From NCBI GenBank assembly GCA_947467625.1, contig CANIJN010000015.1:1-39910 (forward strand): DNA of 39,910 nucleotides, read 5' to 3'. This stretch comes from Opitutia bacterium (GTDB taxonomy: Bacteria > Verrucomicrobiota > Verrucomicrobiia > Opitutales > Opitutaceae). The translations under genes were made by a program, and so were the position numbers. This document shows positions 24,008 to 32,250 of this stretch, piece after piece. Each line of letters opens with the position of its first letter. Position 1 is the first letter of the stretch. The notes beneath the pieces are model-generated. The model saw only the letters and a list, made by a program, of their open reading frames with translations, did no database searches and had not been told where the DNA came from.

Positions 24008-25511
24008 CATCGACGAGCTTCGGGTTCGCTTTGCCTTTGGCGGCTTTCATCACGGGGCCTTTGAGGGCGTTGATGGCGCTGTCTTTGCCGCTCTTGTATT
24101 CGGCCACCGCTTTGGGGTTGGCGGCGATCGCATCGCGGCACCAGGTTTCGAGTTCGTTCGTATCGATGGGTGCGGCGCACAGGCCGCGTTTCTCCGCGAT
24201 GGCGGCGGGTTGGTCACCGGTGGCAGCCATTTCGATGAAGATTTCTTTCGCGGCGTTGGTGAGCACCGTGCCGGCATCGACCATGTTCACGAGAGCGGCG
24301 ATGTGGGCGGGGCGCACTTTCGACGTCGCGAGTGCATGGGCGTCGGCTGGAGCCGCAAGGCCTCCGTCGCGGGCGGGCGAACGCGGGCGGAGCGCGGCGT
24401 CCCCAACAGCGGCGGCGGAGCCTCGGCTCAGCTCACGCAGGAGGTCGTTGACGATCCAGTTACCCACGGCCTGGGCTTTGCCGGGGCCGGCGAGTTGGGC
24501 GGCAGCCTCAAAATAGTCGGCCAACATCCGGTCCCACACGAGGACAGACGTGAGCGAATAAGGCACTTGGTATTGCTCGAAGAAACGGCGCTGCTTCGCA
24601 AACGGCAGTTCGGGACACTCGGCCTGAAGGCGGGTTTTCCATTCGGCATCGACCCGCACAGGCATGAGATCGGGGTCGGGAAAGTAGCGGTAGTCGTGCG
24701 CCATTTCTTTCGAACGGAGCGACTGCGACGTGCCGGTCTGGCCGTCGTAGTCGCGCGTCTCTTGGACGAGCGTGCCGCCGCGTTCAACGACCGCGATCTG
24801 CCGCTTGATCTCGTGATCGATACCGTCGCGAACGAAGGAAATGGAATTGAGATTCTTCAACTCGACCTTGGTGCCGAGGTGCGTGGCGCCGACGGGACGA
24901 ATCGAGATATTGGCGTCACAGCGCAGCTGCCCCTTCTCCATGTCGCAGTCGGAGATGCCGCCGTAAATCATCGTCGCGCGAATCGACGTGAGATACGCGT
25001 AGGCCTCTTCGGCCGAGTGCATCGCCGGATCGGAGACGATCTCCATGAGCGGGGTGCCGGCACGGTTGTAGTCGACGAGCGAATCGGTCGCACCGTGGTT
25101 TAATTTACCGACGTCTTCCTCGAGGTGGATGCGGGTGAGCGGAATTTTTTTGTGCTCTCCCATGAGGTTGCGGGCGGAAGCGGGGAGTTCGATTTCGACA
25201 GAGCCGCCGAGGCAGATGGGTTGGTCGTATTGGGAAATCTGATAATTCTTCGGGGAGTCGGGATAAAAATAGTTTTTGCGGTCCCACTTGCAAACGGGCG
25301 CGATCTCGCAGCCGAGGAGGAGGCCGGCTTTGATGATGGCATCGAGCGCGGCCTTGTTCATGACCGGCAACGCACCGGGGAGTGCGAGGACGACAGGATC
25401 CGTCAGCGTATTCGGTTCATGTCCGTAGCCGGTGGCAACACGCGTAAACATCTTCGACTGAGTCTTGATCTGGACGTGGACTTCCAGACCGATGACGGCT
25501 TCGTAGTTCAT
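23976..25511 (-). CDS. gatB: Asp-tRNA(Asn)/Glu-tRNA(Gln) amidotransferase subunit B
   Basis: A 511-residue GatB. It begins MNYEAVIGLEVHVQIKTQSK and contains CDANISIRPVG, KNLNSISFVRDGIDHEI and the C-terminal YqeY-like tail domain ending KLVDETLRRLLAVM. It binds the misacylated tRNA and carries the kinase site that activates the acyl group; ammonia arrives from GatA. ATG 25511 is chosen because the longer frame runs into repeat sequence. An odd insertion of about 32 residues (SRGSAAAVGDAALRP to DAHALAT, coded by 24328-24424) interrupts the junction between NDLLREL and SKVRPAHIAALV. It is low-complexity and has REP-like character. Normal GatB function likely persists because the insertion lies in a linker. 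Confidence 0.95.
   Translation of the reverse strand: MNYEAVIGLEVHVQIKTQSKMFTRVATGYGHEPNTLTDPVVLALPGALPVMNKAALDAIIKAGLLLGCEIAPVCKWDRKNYFYPDSPKNYQISQYDQPICLGGSVEIELPASARNLMGEHKKIPLTRIHLEEDVGKLNHGATDSLVDYNRAGTPLMEIVSDPAMHSAEEAYAYLTSIRATMIYGGISDCDMEKGQLRCDANISIRPVGATHLGTKVELKNLNSISFVRDGIDHEIKRQIAVVERGGTLVQETRDYDGQTGTSQSLRSKEMAHDYRYFPDPDLMPVRVDAEWKTRLQAECPELPFAKQRRFFEQYQVPYSLTSVLVWDRMLADYFEAAAQLAGPGKAQAVGNWIVNDLLRELSRGSAAAVGDAALRPRSPARDGGLAAPADAHALATSKVRPAHIAALVNMVDAGTVLTNAAKEIFIEMAATGDQPAAIAEKRGLCAAPIDTNELETWCRDAIAANPKAVAEYKSGKDSAINALKGPVMKAAKGKANPKLVDETLRRLLAVM
24328..24424 (-). repeat. Repeat-like in-frame insertion within gatB
   Basis: About 97 bp of Ala/Pro/Gly/Arg codons at a domain junction. 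It contains an imperfect hairpin GGAGGCC-TTGC-GGCTCC on the minus strand, with the CTTGC core of the other short hairpins. The frame is preserved. Confidence 0.45.
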
Positions 25512-25526
25512 TTTTTCAGAGGGTGG

Positions 25527-25596
25527 GCCCACGGAACACACGGAATACACGGAAGAAACACCGCTGAATTCCGTGTAGTCCGTGTGTTCCGTGGGC
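25527..25596. repeat. Long inverted repeat between gatA and gatB, 9-nt periodic
   Basis: Arms 25527-25554 and 25569-25596 are 28 nt long and complementary except one A-G mismatch; the loop is 14 nt. The left arm consists of three 9-mers, CCCACGGAA, CACACGGAA, TACACGGAA (25528-25554). The RNA would form a very stable hairpin 15 nt before the gatB start codon. No T-tract follows, so it is not a standard terminator. Confidence 0.9.
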
Positions 25597-25602
25597 AAAA
25601 AA

Positions 25603-27066
25603 TCAGAAGATAGGAAATTGTGCGGACCAGTCGTGGGCGCGTTCGTAGGCGTGGGCGATGGCGAGGAGGTTGGATTCTTTCCACGGTTGGCCGATGAGCT
25701 GGGCGCCGATCGGGAGGCCGCTCTTCGTGAAACCACACGGGACGCTGATCGCGGGGAGACCGGCGAGGTTTACGCCGATCGTATAAATATCGCAGAGGTA
25801 AAGTGCAAGCGGGTCGGCTTTCTCGCCGATCTTAAACGCGGGCATCGGCGAGGTGGGCGTCAGGAGCGCATCGACGTCGCGGAAGGCGTGAAGGAAATCC
25901 TGCCGGATGAGCGTACGCACTTTCTGCGCACGGAGATAGTAGGCGTCGTAGTAACCGGAGCTGAGCACGTAGGTGCCGAGGATAATCCGGCGCTTCACCT
26001 CGGGGCCGAAACCCTCGGCGCGCGAGTGGGCGTAGATGTCGACAGCGTCTTTCCCGACCGCCGAGCGGTGACCGTAACGAATGCCGTCGTAGCGGCTGAG
26101 GTTCGAAGACGCTTCGGCGGTCGCGATGACGTAATAGGTGTCGAGGCAATATTGAGTGTGCGGGAGGGACACCTCGCGAATTTCGCAGCCCTGCGACTGG
26201 TAGAACGCGATCGCTTTTTCGACGGCTGTGGCGATCTCGGGGTCGAGACCTGCGGCGAAATACTCCTTCGGAATTCCGAGTTTCCACGGGCCGCGTTGCG
26301 AGGTCAGCGCGGCGCGGTAATCGGGGATCTCCGCCTGAAAGGACGTGGAATCGCGTTCGTCGTGACCGGCAATGGCGCCGAGCACGATGGCGGCATCTTC
26401 GACCGTGCGGGTGAACGGGCCAATCTGGTCGAGTGAGGATGCGAACGCGATCAGGCCAAAGCGCGAAACGAGGCCATAGGTCGGCTTGAGGCCGACGACG
26501 CCGCAGAGGGCAGCGGGCTGGCGGATGGAGCCGCCCGTATCCGAGCCGAGCGTGGCGATGGCTTCGCCGGCAGCGAGTGCGGCGGAGCTGCCACCCGAGG
26601 AACCACCGGGGACGCGGGTGGGGTCCCACGGGTTGCCAGTGGGCCCAAAGGCGGAATTTTCCGTCGAAGAGCCCATCGCAAACTCATCGCAGTTGAGTCG
26701 GCCCCAGAGAACGGCGCCGGCCTTTTTCAACTTCGTGGTCACGGTCGCGTCGTAGGGTGAGACGAAGTCCTTGAGCATCTTGCTCGACGCGGTGAGCGGT
26801 TGACCGGTGACGGCGATCACGTCTTTGAGGCCAATCGGAATACCGTCGAGCGGACCGCACGATTGACCAGCGGCACGGCGGGCGTCGGACGCGGCGGCTT
26901 GAGCGAGGGCGTCGGCCTCGTCGAATGAATTGAACGCGTGGATACGGGGCTCGACGGCTTGGGTGCGAGCGATGACGGCTTGAGTGAGTTCGACCGAACT
27001 GAGCTGCTTGGCGTCAAGCGCGGCAGCGAGGTCGGCGATCGTGCGGAAGTAAAGTTTGGAAGACAT
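25603..27066 (-). CDS. gatA: Asp-tRNA(Asn)/Glu-tRNA(Gln) amidotransferase subunit A
   Basis: A 487-residue amidase-signature enzyme that hydrolyses glutamine and supplies ammonia to GatB. The Ser-cisSer-Lys triad is visible: Lys81 in DGIPIGLKD, Ser156 in [10 protein letters not shown], and Ser180 in [10 protein letters not shown]. Length and C-terminal [20 protein letters not shown] match the family. It starts at ATG 27066 ([10 protein letters not shown]), 40 bp after gatC. The GatCAB set indicates that this bacterium makes Gln-tRNA and/or Asn-tRNA by transamidation. The gap to gatB is filled by a long inverted repeat. Confidence 0.97.
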   Translation of the reverse strand: MSSKLYFRTIADLAAALDAKQLSSVELTQAVIARTQAVEPRIHAFNSFDEADALAQAAASDARRAAGQSCGPLDGIPIGLKDVIAVTGQPLTASSKMLKDFVSPYDATVTTKLKKAGAVLWGRLNCDEFAMGSSTENSAFGPTGNPWDPTRVPGGSSGGSSAALAAGEAIATLGSDTGGSIRQPAALCGVVGLKPTYGLVSRFGLIAFASSLDQIGPFTRTVEDAAIVLGAIAGHDERDSTSFQAEIPDYRAALTSQRGPWKLGIPKEYFAAGLDPEIATAVEKAIAFYQSQGCEIREVSLPHTQYCLDTYYVIATAEASSNLSRYDGIRYGHRSAVGKDAVDIYAHSRAEGFGPEVKRRIILGTYVLSSGYYDAYYLRAQKVRTLIRQDFLHAFRDVDALLTPTSPMPAFKIGEKADPLALYLCDIYTIGVNLAGLPAISVPCGFTKSGLPIGAQLIGQPWKESNLLAIAHAYERAHDWSAQFPIF

Positions 27067-27106
27067 GGGTGTCGTGGCTGCGAAACGCTCGCGCGTTCGC
27101 TCAGGG

Positions 27107-27397
27107 TTACTCGACGACCTTGGGCACGAGAATCATGTTATCTCGCTGAGCCGGGGCATTGCGGAGCGCGTCGGCGACGGTGAGGCCGGGCTGCGCGACG
27201 TCGGCTTGCCAGACGTTGAAGATAGGCGAGGCGTGCGCAGTCGGCTCGACGCCGGTGACGTCTACCTTAGCGAGTTGTTCGATGTGGTGGAGCACATCGC
27301 CGAGCTGTTGCGCGAACGTCGCCTTTTCCTCGGCGGTGAGCGCGAGGCGGGCGAGTTTAGCGATGTGGTCGATGTCGAGGGCGGGAGCGGATGACAT
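27107..27397 (-). CDS. gatC: Asp-tRNA(Asn)/Glu-tRNA(Gln) amidotransferase subunit C
   Basis: A 96-residue GatC that wraps around and stabilises GatA and GatB. Typical segments are [16 protein letters not shown] near the N-terminus and the C-terminal [23 protein letters not shown] 27397 ([10 protein letters not shown]) is chosen over upstream codons that extend into a repeat. It is 73 bp after pheT and 40 bp before gatA on the minus strand. Confidence 0.95.
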   Translation of the reverse strand: MSSAPALDIDHIAKLARLALTAEEKATFAQQLGDVLHHIEQLAKVDVTGVEPTAHASPIFNVWQADVAQPGLTVADALRNAPAQRDNMILVPKVVE

Positions 27398-27411
27398 GAA
27401 GGTGGCGTTAA

Positions 27412-27459
27412 GCACAGGGACTCGGAGAAAACGAGCGGTTCGGCTCTGGGTCTCTGTGG
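27412..27459. repeat. Imperfect inverted repeat between pheT and gatC
   Basis: GCACAGGGACTCGGAG (27412-27427) pairs with CTCTGGGTCTCTGTGG (27444-27459) in 12 of 16 positions, with a 16-nt loop. CACAGAG-type spacing resembles the other periodic repeats in this gene string. No T-tract follows directly on the minus strand. Confidence 0.6.
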
Positions 27460-27470
27460 TGGGAGTTTTC

Positions 27471-29954
27471 TTATTTCCGAAGTAGCCAAGCAGTGGTCTT
27501 CCCCACTTCGTCCTGCACTTTTTGAAAGACGGCGTTCACTTCGTCATCGGTGAGCGTGCGTTCCGACGAACGAAATACGAGTGAGAAGGCCAGGCTCTTC
27601 TTACCCTCGGGGACGCCGGGGCCAGCGTAGACATCAAAGGCGCTGACGGACTCGAGCGCAAAGGCGTTGCCGACGGCCGCGCGGGCGAGTTTCGCGAGCG
27701 TCTTTTGGACTTCGGAGGAGGGCGTGGTGGCGTCCACCACGAGCGCGATATCACGCAGGGCGGCAGGAAGGAGACTGAAGTCGGCGTAGCGGCGGCGCGA
27801 GGCGTCGCCCGTGATTTTCTCGGGAAGAATCGCGAACACCCCCGCGTAGACTTTACCCTCGATACCGAGCGACTTGACCATCGCAAGATTGAGCAGGCCA
27901 AAGCGCGCGGTCCAGCCGTGCGCAATATTGCCAGCGGCGGCGGAGTGGCCCTCTTGCCAGCCGAAAAACGGCGCGGCACTGGGCACCAGCGGTTGGCGGC
28001 CGAAATCGATCCCGGCGGCCCCGGCGAGCGCCGCGACGTGGTGCTTGGCGGCGAATAAATCTTCCGTCGGCGTGCGGTTTGATTTCAACCACGTCCGCTG
28101 CGCGATGGGCTCGGCGATAATGAAACCAACGGAAGCGCATTCGACATTCTGGCCGTCGCGTTCGAGGAATATCCGGCCAGTTTCGCAGAGACGCGTCACC
28201 CCGAGGCCGCGGGATTGGTTGAGCTTCAGCGATTCAAGGAGCCCTGTCACGAGCGTCGGACGCAGGTGGGATTGGTCCTCGACGAAGGGGTTCGCGAGAG
28301 CGAGCTCTTGCGCCGCGGATGCGGAGACCCAAGCGGCGATCTCCTTGGCCGGACGCAGCGTGTAATTGACGCACTCGTGAAAATCGTGGCCGACGAGGTA
28401 GTCGGTGACGCGCCGATTGAAGACCACAAGGGGATCATCGTCAGCGAGGAGACCGGGCGACGACACGACGGCGGGAGGAATTTTTTCCGTGCCGTAGAGG
28501 CGGAGAACTTCTTCGACGAGATCGATCGGACGATCCAGGTCGTCGCGCCAACTCGGGATACCGACGGTCCACGCGGGGCCGCGCGTGGGATGCGCGGTGG
28601 GTTCTTCGCGGGTGATGGTGAACTCGAGTGCTTCGAAGGCCGCACGCATCTCGGCGGCCGGAATATCGAAGCCAAGTTTTTCGGTGATGTAGTCGTGGGT
28701 GACGACGATTTCACGCTGCCACGGGATAGCGCTGCCGACGCGGAATGCGGGGCCGACGACGTTTCCACCAGCGGTCGCAATGATTAGATCAATGGCACGA
28801 TAAGCGGCTTCGAGGGAACTGTGAACATCGACGCCGCGTTCGTAGCGATAGGACGAATCGGAAGAGAGCCCGAGTCGCTTGCCGGTGGCGCGAACGGACT
28901 GGCGCTTGAAGAACGCGCACTCGAGGACGAGGTCGGTGGTGTCGGGGCTGACGCCGGAATCCACGCCGCCCATAATGCCGGCGATGACCAGGGGCTTGGT
29001 GGCGTCCGCGATGACCAGCATCTCGGGAGTGAGGACGCGCTCCTTGCCGTCGAGCGTCGTGAGTTTTTCTCCCGCGACGGCGCGACGAACGATAATGTGA
29101 GCGCCGCCAAGTTTACGCGCGTCGAACGCGTGCAACGGCTGACCGGTTTCGAGCATCACATAGTTGCCGACGTCGACGACGTTATTGATCGGACGGAGGC
29201 CGACGGCGGTGAGGCGCGCCTGGAGCCACGCGGGGCTCGGGCCGATCTTGATGCCGGAAATAATGTGCGCGGTGTAGAGTGGGCAGTCTTCAGGACAGTC
29301 GACGCGAACGGAGGTCAGGAGATCGCGGCGCAAAGCCGAGCCGACCGTTTCGTCGATCGCGCCGCGGAAGATTTCCTGCGGGTAGAGGAGCGGGAGCTTG
29401 AACCACGCGGCGAGTTCGCGCGCGATGCCGAGGTGCGAGAGGGCGTCGGGGCGGTTGGGCGTGATCTCGATATCGAAGACGGTGTCTCCGGGCGGGAGCA
29501 CATCGTTGATGGCGGCACCGAGCGCAGGACGGTCCGCAAGAATGAGGAGGCCGGCGGCATCTTCGGAGATGCCGAGTTCCTTCGCGGAACACATCATGCC
29601 GTCGGACGATTGGCCGCGGATTTTCGACTGCTTGATTTCGAAATTTCCGGGTAAAATTGCTCCGGGCAGTGCCACCGGGACGCGGTCGCCGACCTGGTAA
29701 TTTTGCGCGCCGCAAACAATGGTCTTCACACCGAGCGCGTCGCCGAGGTTAACCGTGCAGACGGAGAGTTTGTCGGCGTTCGGATGTTTGTCGCGGACGA
29801 GGACTTCGCCAACGACGACATGGGAGAGCTTGGGCGCGCCGGTGCGGATGACCTGCTCGACCTCGAAGCCGAGGAAGGTGATCGCGCGGGAGATCTCGTC
29901 GTGCGACGCGTCGAGGGCGACGTAGTCGCGGAGCCAGTTGAGAGAAATTTTCAC
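27471..29954 (-). CDS. pheT: Phenylalanyl-tRNA synthetase beta subunit
   Basis: An 827-residue PheT. In order: N-terminal B1 (MKISLNWLRDYVAL), the EMAP-type tRNA-binding domain (about 40-150, VVVGEVLVRDKHPNADKLSV), B3/B4 editing region, B5 and the core, and a C-terminal ferredoxin-fold anticodon-binding domain (about 730-827, including DVYAGPGVPEGKKSLAFSL). It pairs with PheS as an alpha2-beta2 enzyme charging tRNA-Phe. The start is GTG 29954 with no clear Shine-Dalgarno. A 9-nt periodic inverted repeat lies between it and pheS. Confidence 0.97.
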   Translation of the reverse strand: MKISLNWLRDYVALDASHDEISRAITFLGFEVEQVIRTGAPKLSHVVVGEVLVRDKHPNADKLSVCTVNLGDALGVKTIVCGAQNYQVGDRVPVALPGAILPGNFEIKQSKIRGQSSDGMMCSAKELGISEDAAGLLILADRPALGAAINDVLPPGDTVFDIEITPNRPDALSHLGIARELAAWFKLPLLYPQEIFRGAIDETVGSALRRDLLTSVRVDCPEDCPLYTAHIISGIKIGPSPAWLQARLTAVGLRPINNVVDVGNYVMLETGQPLHAFDARKLGGAHIIVRRAVAGEKLTTLDGKERVLTPEMLVIADATKPLVIAGIMGGVDSGVSPDTTDLVLECAFFKRQSVRATGKRLGLSSDSSYRYERGVDVHSSLEAAYRAIDLIIATAGGNVVGPAFRVGSAIPWQREIVVTHDYITEKLGFDIPAAEMRAAFEALEFTITREEPTAHPTRGPAWTVGIPSWRDDLDRPIDLVEEVLRLYGTEKIPPAVVSSPGLLADDDPLVVFNRRVTDYLVGHDFHECVNYTLRPAKEIAAWVSASAAQELALANPFVEDQSHLRPTLVTGLLESLKLNQSRGLGVTRLCETGRIFLERDGQNVECASVGFIIAEPIAQRTWLKSNRTPTEDLFAAKHHVAALAGAAGIDFGRQPLVPSAAPFFGWQEGHSAAAGNIAHGWTARFGLLNLAMVKSLGIEGKVYAGVFAILPEKITGDASRRRYADFSLLPAALRDIALVVDATTPSSEVQKTLAKLARAAVGNAFALESVSAFDVYAGPGVPEGKKSLAFSLVFRSSERTLTDDEVNAVFQKVQDEVGKTTAWLLRK

Positions 29955-29990
29955 GGAGAGAAACGAAAGGGAATGAGAAGAATTTTGTGG

Positions 29991-30054
29991 CCGCGGATGA
30001 CGCGGATGGCACGGATCGTCTGAGTATTATCAGGGTTATCTGCGAAATCCGCGG
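29991..30054. repeat. 9-nt periodic inverted repeat between pheS and pheT
   Basis: Three tandem 9-mers, GCCGCGGAT, GACGCGGAT, GGCACGGAT (29990-30016), begin the element. The 17-nt arm 29991-30007 pairs with 30038-30054 at 14 of 17 positions across a 30-nt loop. The CGGA core is shared with the gatA-gatB element. The RNA structure would lie just upstream of pheT. Confidence 0.8.
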
Positions 30055-30063
30055 TTAACTTTC

Positions 30064-31107
30064 TTACGCGAACTGCTTCAGAAAGCGGACGTCATTTTGG
30101 TAGAAGTAGCGGATGTCATCGATGCCGTAGAGGAGCATGGCGAGACGTTCGAGGCCCATGCCAAAGGCGTAGCCGCTCCAGACTTCGGGGTCATAGCCGA
30201 CGTCGGCGAAGACGGTCGGATCAACCATGCCGCAACCACCGATCTCGATCCACGGCTTCTTGACCTTGGGCAGATGGGTTGCGGTGAGATCGACCTCGAA
30301 ACTCGGCTCGGTGTAGCCGAAGTAGTGCGGGCGGAAACGGGTCTTGGTCTCTTTGCCGAGCAGCGACGCGAAGATGTAGTCGAGTAGCGCCTTGAGGTCA
30401 CGGACCGTGACGTTCTTATCGACGTAGAGACACTCGAGTTGGTGAAAGTTCGCGGAGTGCGTGGCGTCGGTGGTGTCGCGGCGATAAACGCGACCGGGGG
30501 ACACGATGCGGATGGGCGGCTCGCCCTTGAGCATGGTGCGGATCTGCACGGACGACGTGTGCGTGCGGAGGAGATATTTTTCCTCGGGATTGTGCTTCGA
30601 GACGTTGGCGAACTTGGCGGTCGCGGGGAGATAGAACGTATCTTGGGCGTCACGCGCGGGGTGGTCGGCGGGCGTATTGAGGGCGTCGAAACAGTAGTAC
30701 TCGGTCTCGACCTCGGGGCCATCGGCGACGGTGAAACCGACTTTGCGCAGAATGCGGCACATCTCTTCGCGGACGAGCGTGAGGGGGTGATAGGTACCGG
30801 GGCCGATGTCGGGGGCCGGCAGCGTGGCGTCGACGGCGGGCCCGAGTTGGGCTTGGAGCTCGGCGGCTTCGATCTGCGCGAGGGCGGCATCGAGGAGCGA
30901 CTGGAGACGGGTTTTGGTCTCGTTGATGAGCTTGCCGAGTGCAGGGCGCTGCTCCTTCGGAACGGTGCCCATCTGCTTCATCAGCGCAGTGAGTTCGCCG
31001 TTGGGCCCGACGTAGCGGGCCTTGGCGGCTTCGAACTCGGGGCGCGTGGTCAGCGCGGCGAACTCGGGTTGCGCTTTAGCGACGAGGGCGGTGAGGGTGT
31101 CTTGCAT
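30064..31107 (-). CDS. pheS: Phenylalanyl-tRNA synthetase alpha subunit
   Basis: A 347-residue PheS, the catalytic class II subunit. It has an N-terminal coiled coil (about 1-90), motif 2 near THSANFHQLECLYVDKN and motif 3 GYAFGMGLERLAMLLYGI. It makes Phe-AMP and charges tRNA-Phe with PheT. ATG 31107 (MQDTLTALVAK) is preceded by a CA-rich repeat with no good Shine-Dalgarno. A strong terminator after rplT lies about 100 bp upstream, so pheST may have its own promoter or depend on read-through. Confidence 0.97.
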   Translation of the reverse strand: MQDTLTALVAKAQPEFAALTTRPEFEAAKARYVGPNGELTALMKQMGTVPKEQRPALGKLINETKTRLQSLLDAALAQIEAAELQAQLGPAVDATLPAPDIGPGTYHPLTLVREEMCRILRKVGFTVADGPEVETEYYCFDALNTPADHPARDAQDTFYLPATAKFANVSKHNPEEKYLLRTHTSSVQIRTMLKGEPPIRIVSPGRVYRRDTTDATHSANFHQLECLYVDKNVTVRDLKALLDYIFASLLGKETKTRFRPHYFGYTEPSFEVDLTATHLPKVKKPWIEIGGCGMVDPTVFADVGYDPEVWSGYAFGMGLERLAMLLYGIDDIRYFYQNDVRFLKQFA

Positions 31108-31125
31108 GGAAAATGAACATTAAAC

Positions 31126-31149
31126 CACAGAGGCACCGAGCGCACGGAG
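31126..31149. repeat. CACnGAG short tandem repeat before pheS
   Basis: CACAGAG (31126-31132), CACCGAG (31134-31140) and CACGGAG (31143-31149) are spaced 8 and 9 nt apart. They match the CAC-n-GAG pattern of the other periodic repeats, with no pairing arm in sight. Confidence 0.65.
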
Positions 31150-31203
31150 AAAGACAAAACGACGAAATATTTTAAGGATCACACGTTGGCGCGCGAGCGG
31201 CAC

Positions 31204-31236
31204 AAAAAAGGACGGGCCTCGGAGAAGCCCGTCCTT
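31204..31236 (-). terminator. Intrinsic terminator after rplT
   Basis: AAGGACGGGC (31208-31217) and GCCCGTCCTT (31227-31236) form a perfect 10-bp stem with a 9-nt loop. On the minus strand it is followed by a T-run (31204-31209). It ends the rpmI-rplT transcript before pheS. Confidence 0.92.
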
Positions 31237-31250
31237 GGAAATTTGACGAG

Positions 31251-31274
31251 AACGCGACCCACTCGGGTCGCGTT
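31251..31274. repeat. Perfect hairpin directly after rplT stop
   Basis: AACGCGACCC (31251-31260) and GGGTCGCGTT (31265-31274) pair perfectly with a 4-nt loop. It lies 10 bp below the rplT stop and 15 bp before the terminator stem, with no T-tract of its own. It may protect the mRNA 3' end. Confidence 0.8.
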
Positions 31275-31283
31275 CGCTCCGCT

Positions 31284-31667
31284 TTAAGCGGTCTTGGGGG
31301 CAGCGGCCTTGGCCTGCAAAGCGGCTTGGACCGTTTTGACCAAGCCGGTGAAGGCGATTTCGTCACGGATCGCGAGATCGCTCAGGACCTTGCGGTCGAG
31401 CTCGATGTTGGCGGCGTGAAGACCTTCGATGAAGCGGCTGTAGGTGATGCCGTTATTACGGCAAGCAGCGTTGAGGCGCACGATCCAAAGACCGCGGCGA
31501 TCAGACTTCTTCTTCTTGCGGTCGATGTAGGCGTATTGCCAGGCATGCTGGACAGCTTCTTTCGCGTAGCGGAAGAGCTTGGATTTATTGCCGAAATAGC
31601 CCTTGGCGTATTTCAGGATTTTCTTGTGTCGCTTTTTAGCGGCGGGAGCGTTCGTTGCACGAGCCAT
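31284..31667 (-). CDS. rplT: 50S ribosomal protein L20
   Basis: A 127-residue basic protein of the large ribosomal subunit. Conserved blocks are RHKKILKYAKGYFGNKSKLF, then YAYIDRKKKKSDRRGLWIVR and NAACRNNGITYSRFIEGL. The C-terminal tail is Ala/Lys-rich. It is 92 bp after rpmI; infC, the usual partner, is not in this window. L20 often represses its own operon through an mRNA structure; none is recognised here. The usual long Lys/Arg N-terminal region is present after a short AlaThr extension (MARATNAPAAKKRH). Confidence 0.98.
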   Translation of the reverse strand: MARATNAPAAKKRHKKILKYAKGYFGNKSKLFRYAKEAVQHAWQYAYIDRKKKKSDRRGLWIVRLNAACRNNGITYSRFIEGLHAANIELDRKVLSDLAIRDEIAFTGLVKTVQAALQAKAAAPKTA

Positions 31668-31759
31668 GTTGGTTTATTCCTTTTGGTTAATCGTCGGCAG
31701 GTCGGCTTAGTTCACCTGCCGGACGAAGTTTTGGTTGATGCCTTGCGCGGACGGCTGGT

Positions 31760-31954
31760 TTAGAGGCCGAACGGCAATGCCCGCAGAAGGGGCTTGGCAT
31801 GGCCTGGGGCGACAAGCTTGTCGCGGGAGGCACGTCGTTTGGACTTCGTGCTCTTCGCGGAAAGCAAGTGCCGGAAGCCGGGCGTGCGGCGAATCAGCTT
31901 TCCGGTTCCGGAAATTTTGAAGCGCTTGGCGACGGACTTTTTGGTCTTTTGCAT
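31760..31954 (-). CDS. rpmI: 50S ribosomal protein L35
   Basis: A 64-residue basic ribosomal protein. It begins MQKTKKSVAKRFKISGTGKL and contains RRTPGFRHLLSAKSTKSKRR, matching L35 family length and pattern. ATG 31954 is chosen; the longer frame adds ten unrelated residues. It is the first gene of the rpmI-rplT transcript, and its promoter should lie within the next 100 bp upstream before the repeat at 32052. Confidence 0.97.
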   Translation of the reverse strand: MQKTKKSVAKRFKISGTGKLIRRTPGFRHLLSAKSTKSKRRASRDKLVAPGHAKPLLRALPFGL

Positions 31955-32051
31955 GGAGGGAAGGTCAGAAAACAGAGGCGGCACGCGGAGATGGCAAGGG
32001 GAATGTGCGTGGTTTTCCGGGGAAAAGAGAACTTGAACCTAAGAGCGGATA

Positions 32052-32192
32052 TTGAAACACAGCGAGCGCGGACCAGGTCAGGAGGAAATGAAACGCGCGG
32101 GCGGCTCCCCCGGCGGGAGACACCTCCGCAGTGCACCCAACATGGTTTTCGCCTCCGCACACCCTGCGCACTCCGCGTCTTCTGTGTTTCAA
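32052..32192. repeat. Inverted repeat with 9-nt period upstream of rpmI
   Basis: TTGAAACACAG (32052-32062) pairs with CTGTGTTTCAA (32182-32192), and GCGCGGA-like sequence next to each continues the pairing after 4 mismatches, giving 21-nt arms around 100 nt. The right side shows four 9-mers, CTCCGCACA, CCCTGCGCA, CTCCGCGTC, TTCTGTGTT (32153-32188). A CTCCC/GGGAG hairpin lies inside (near 32105-32119). Confidence 0.65.
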
Positions 32193-32250
32193 CGGCTTTT
32201 TCTGAGGTAAGCACGTCCGCTCCCTCAAAACCACGGAGGAACCGCCGTAG

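Noticed and set aside
23410-24516. Long plus-strand ORF antisense to recQ and gatB
   Set aside because: Composition is Ser/Arg/Pro-rich and it covers two well-identified genes on the minus strand; a shadow.
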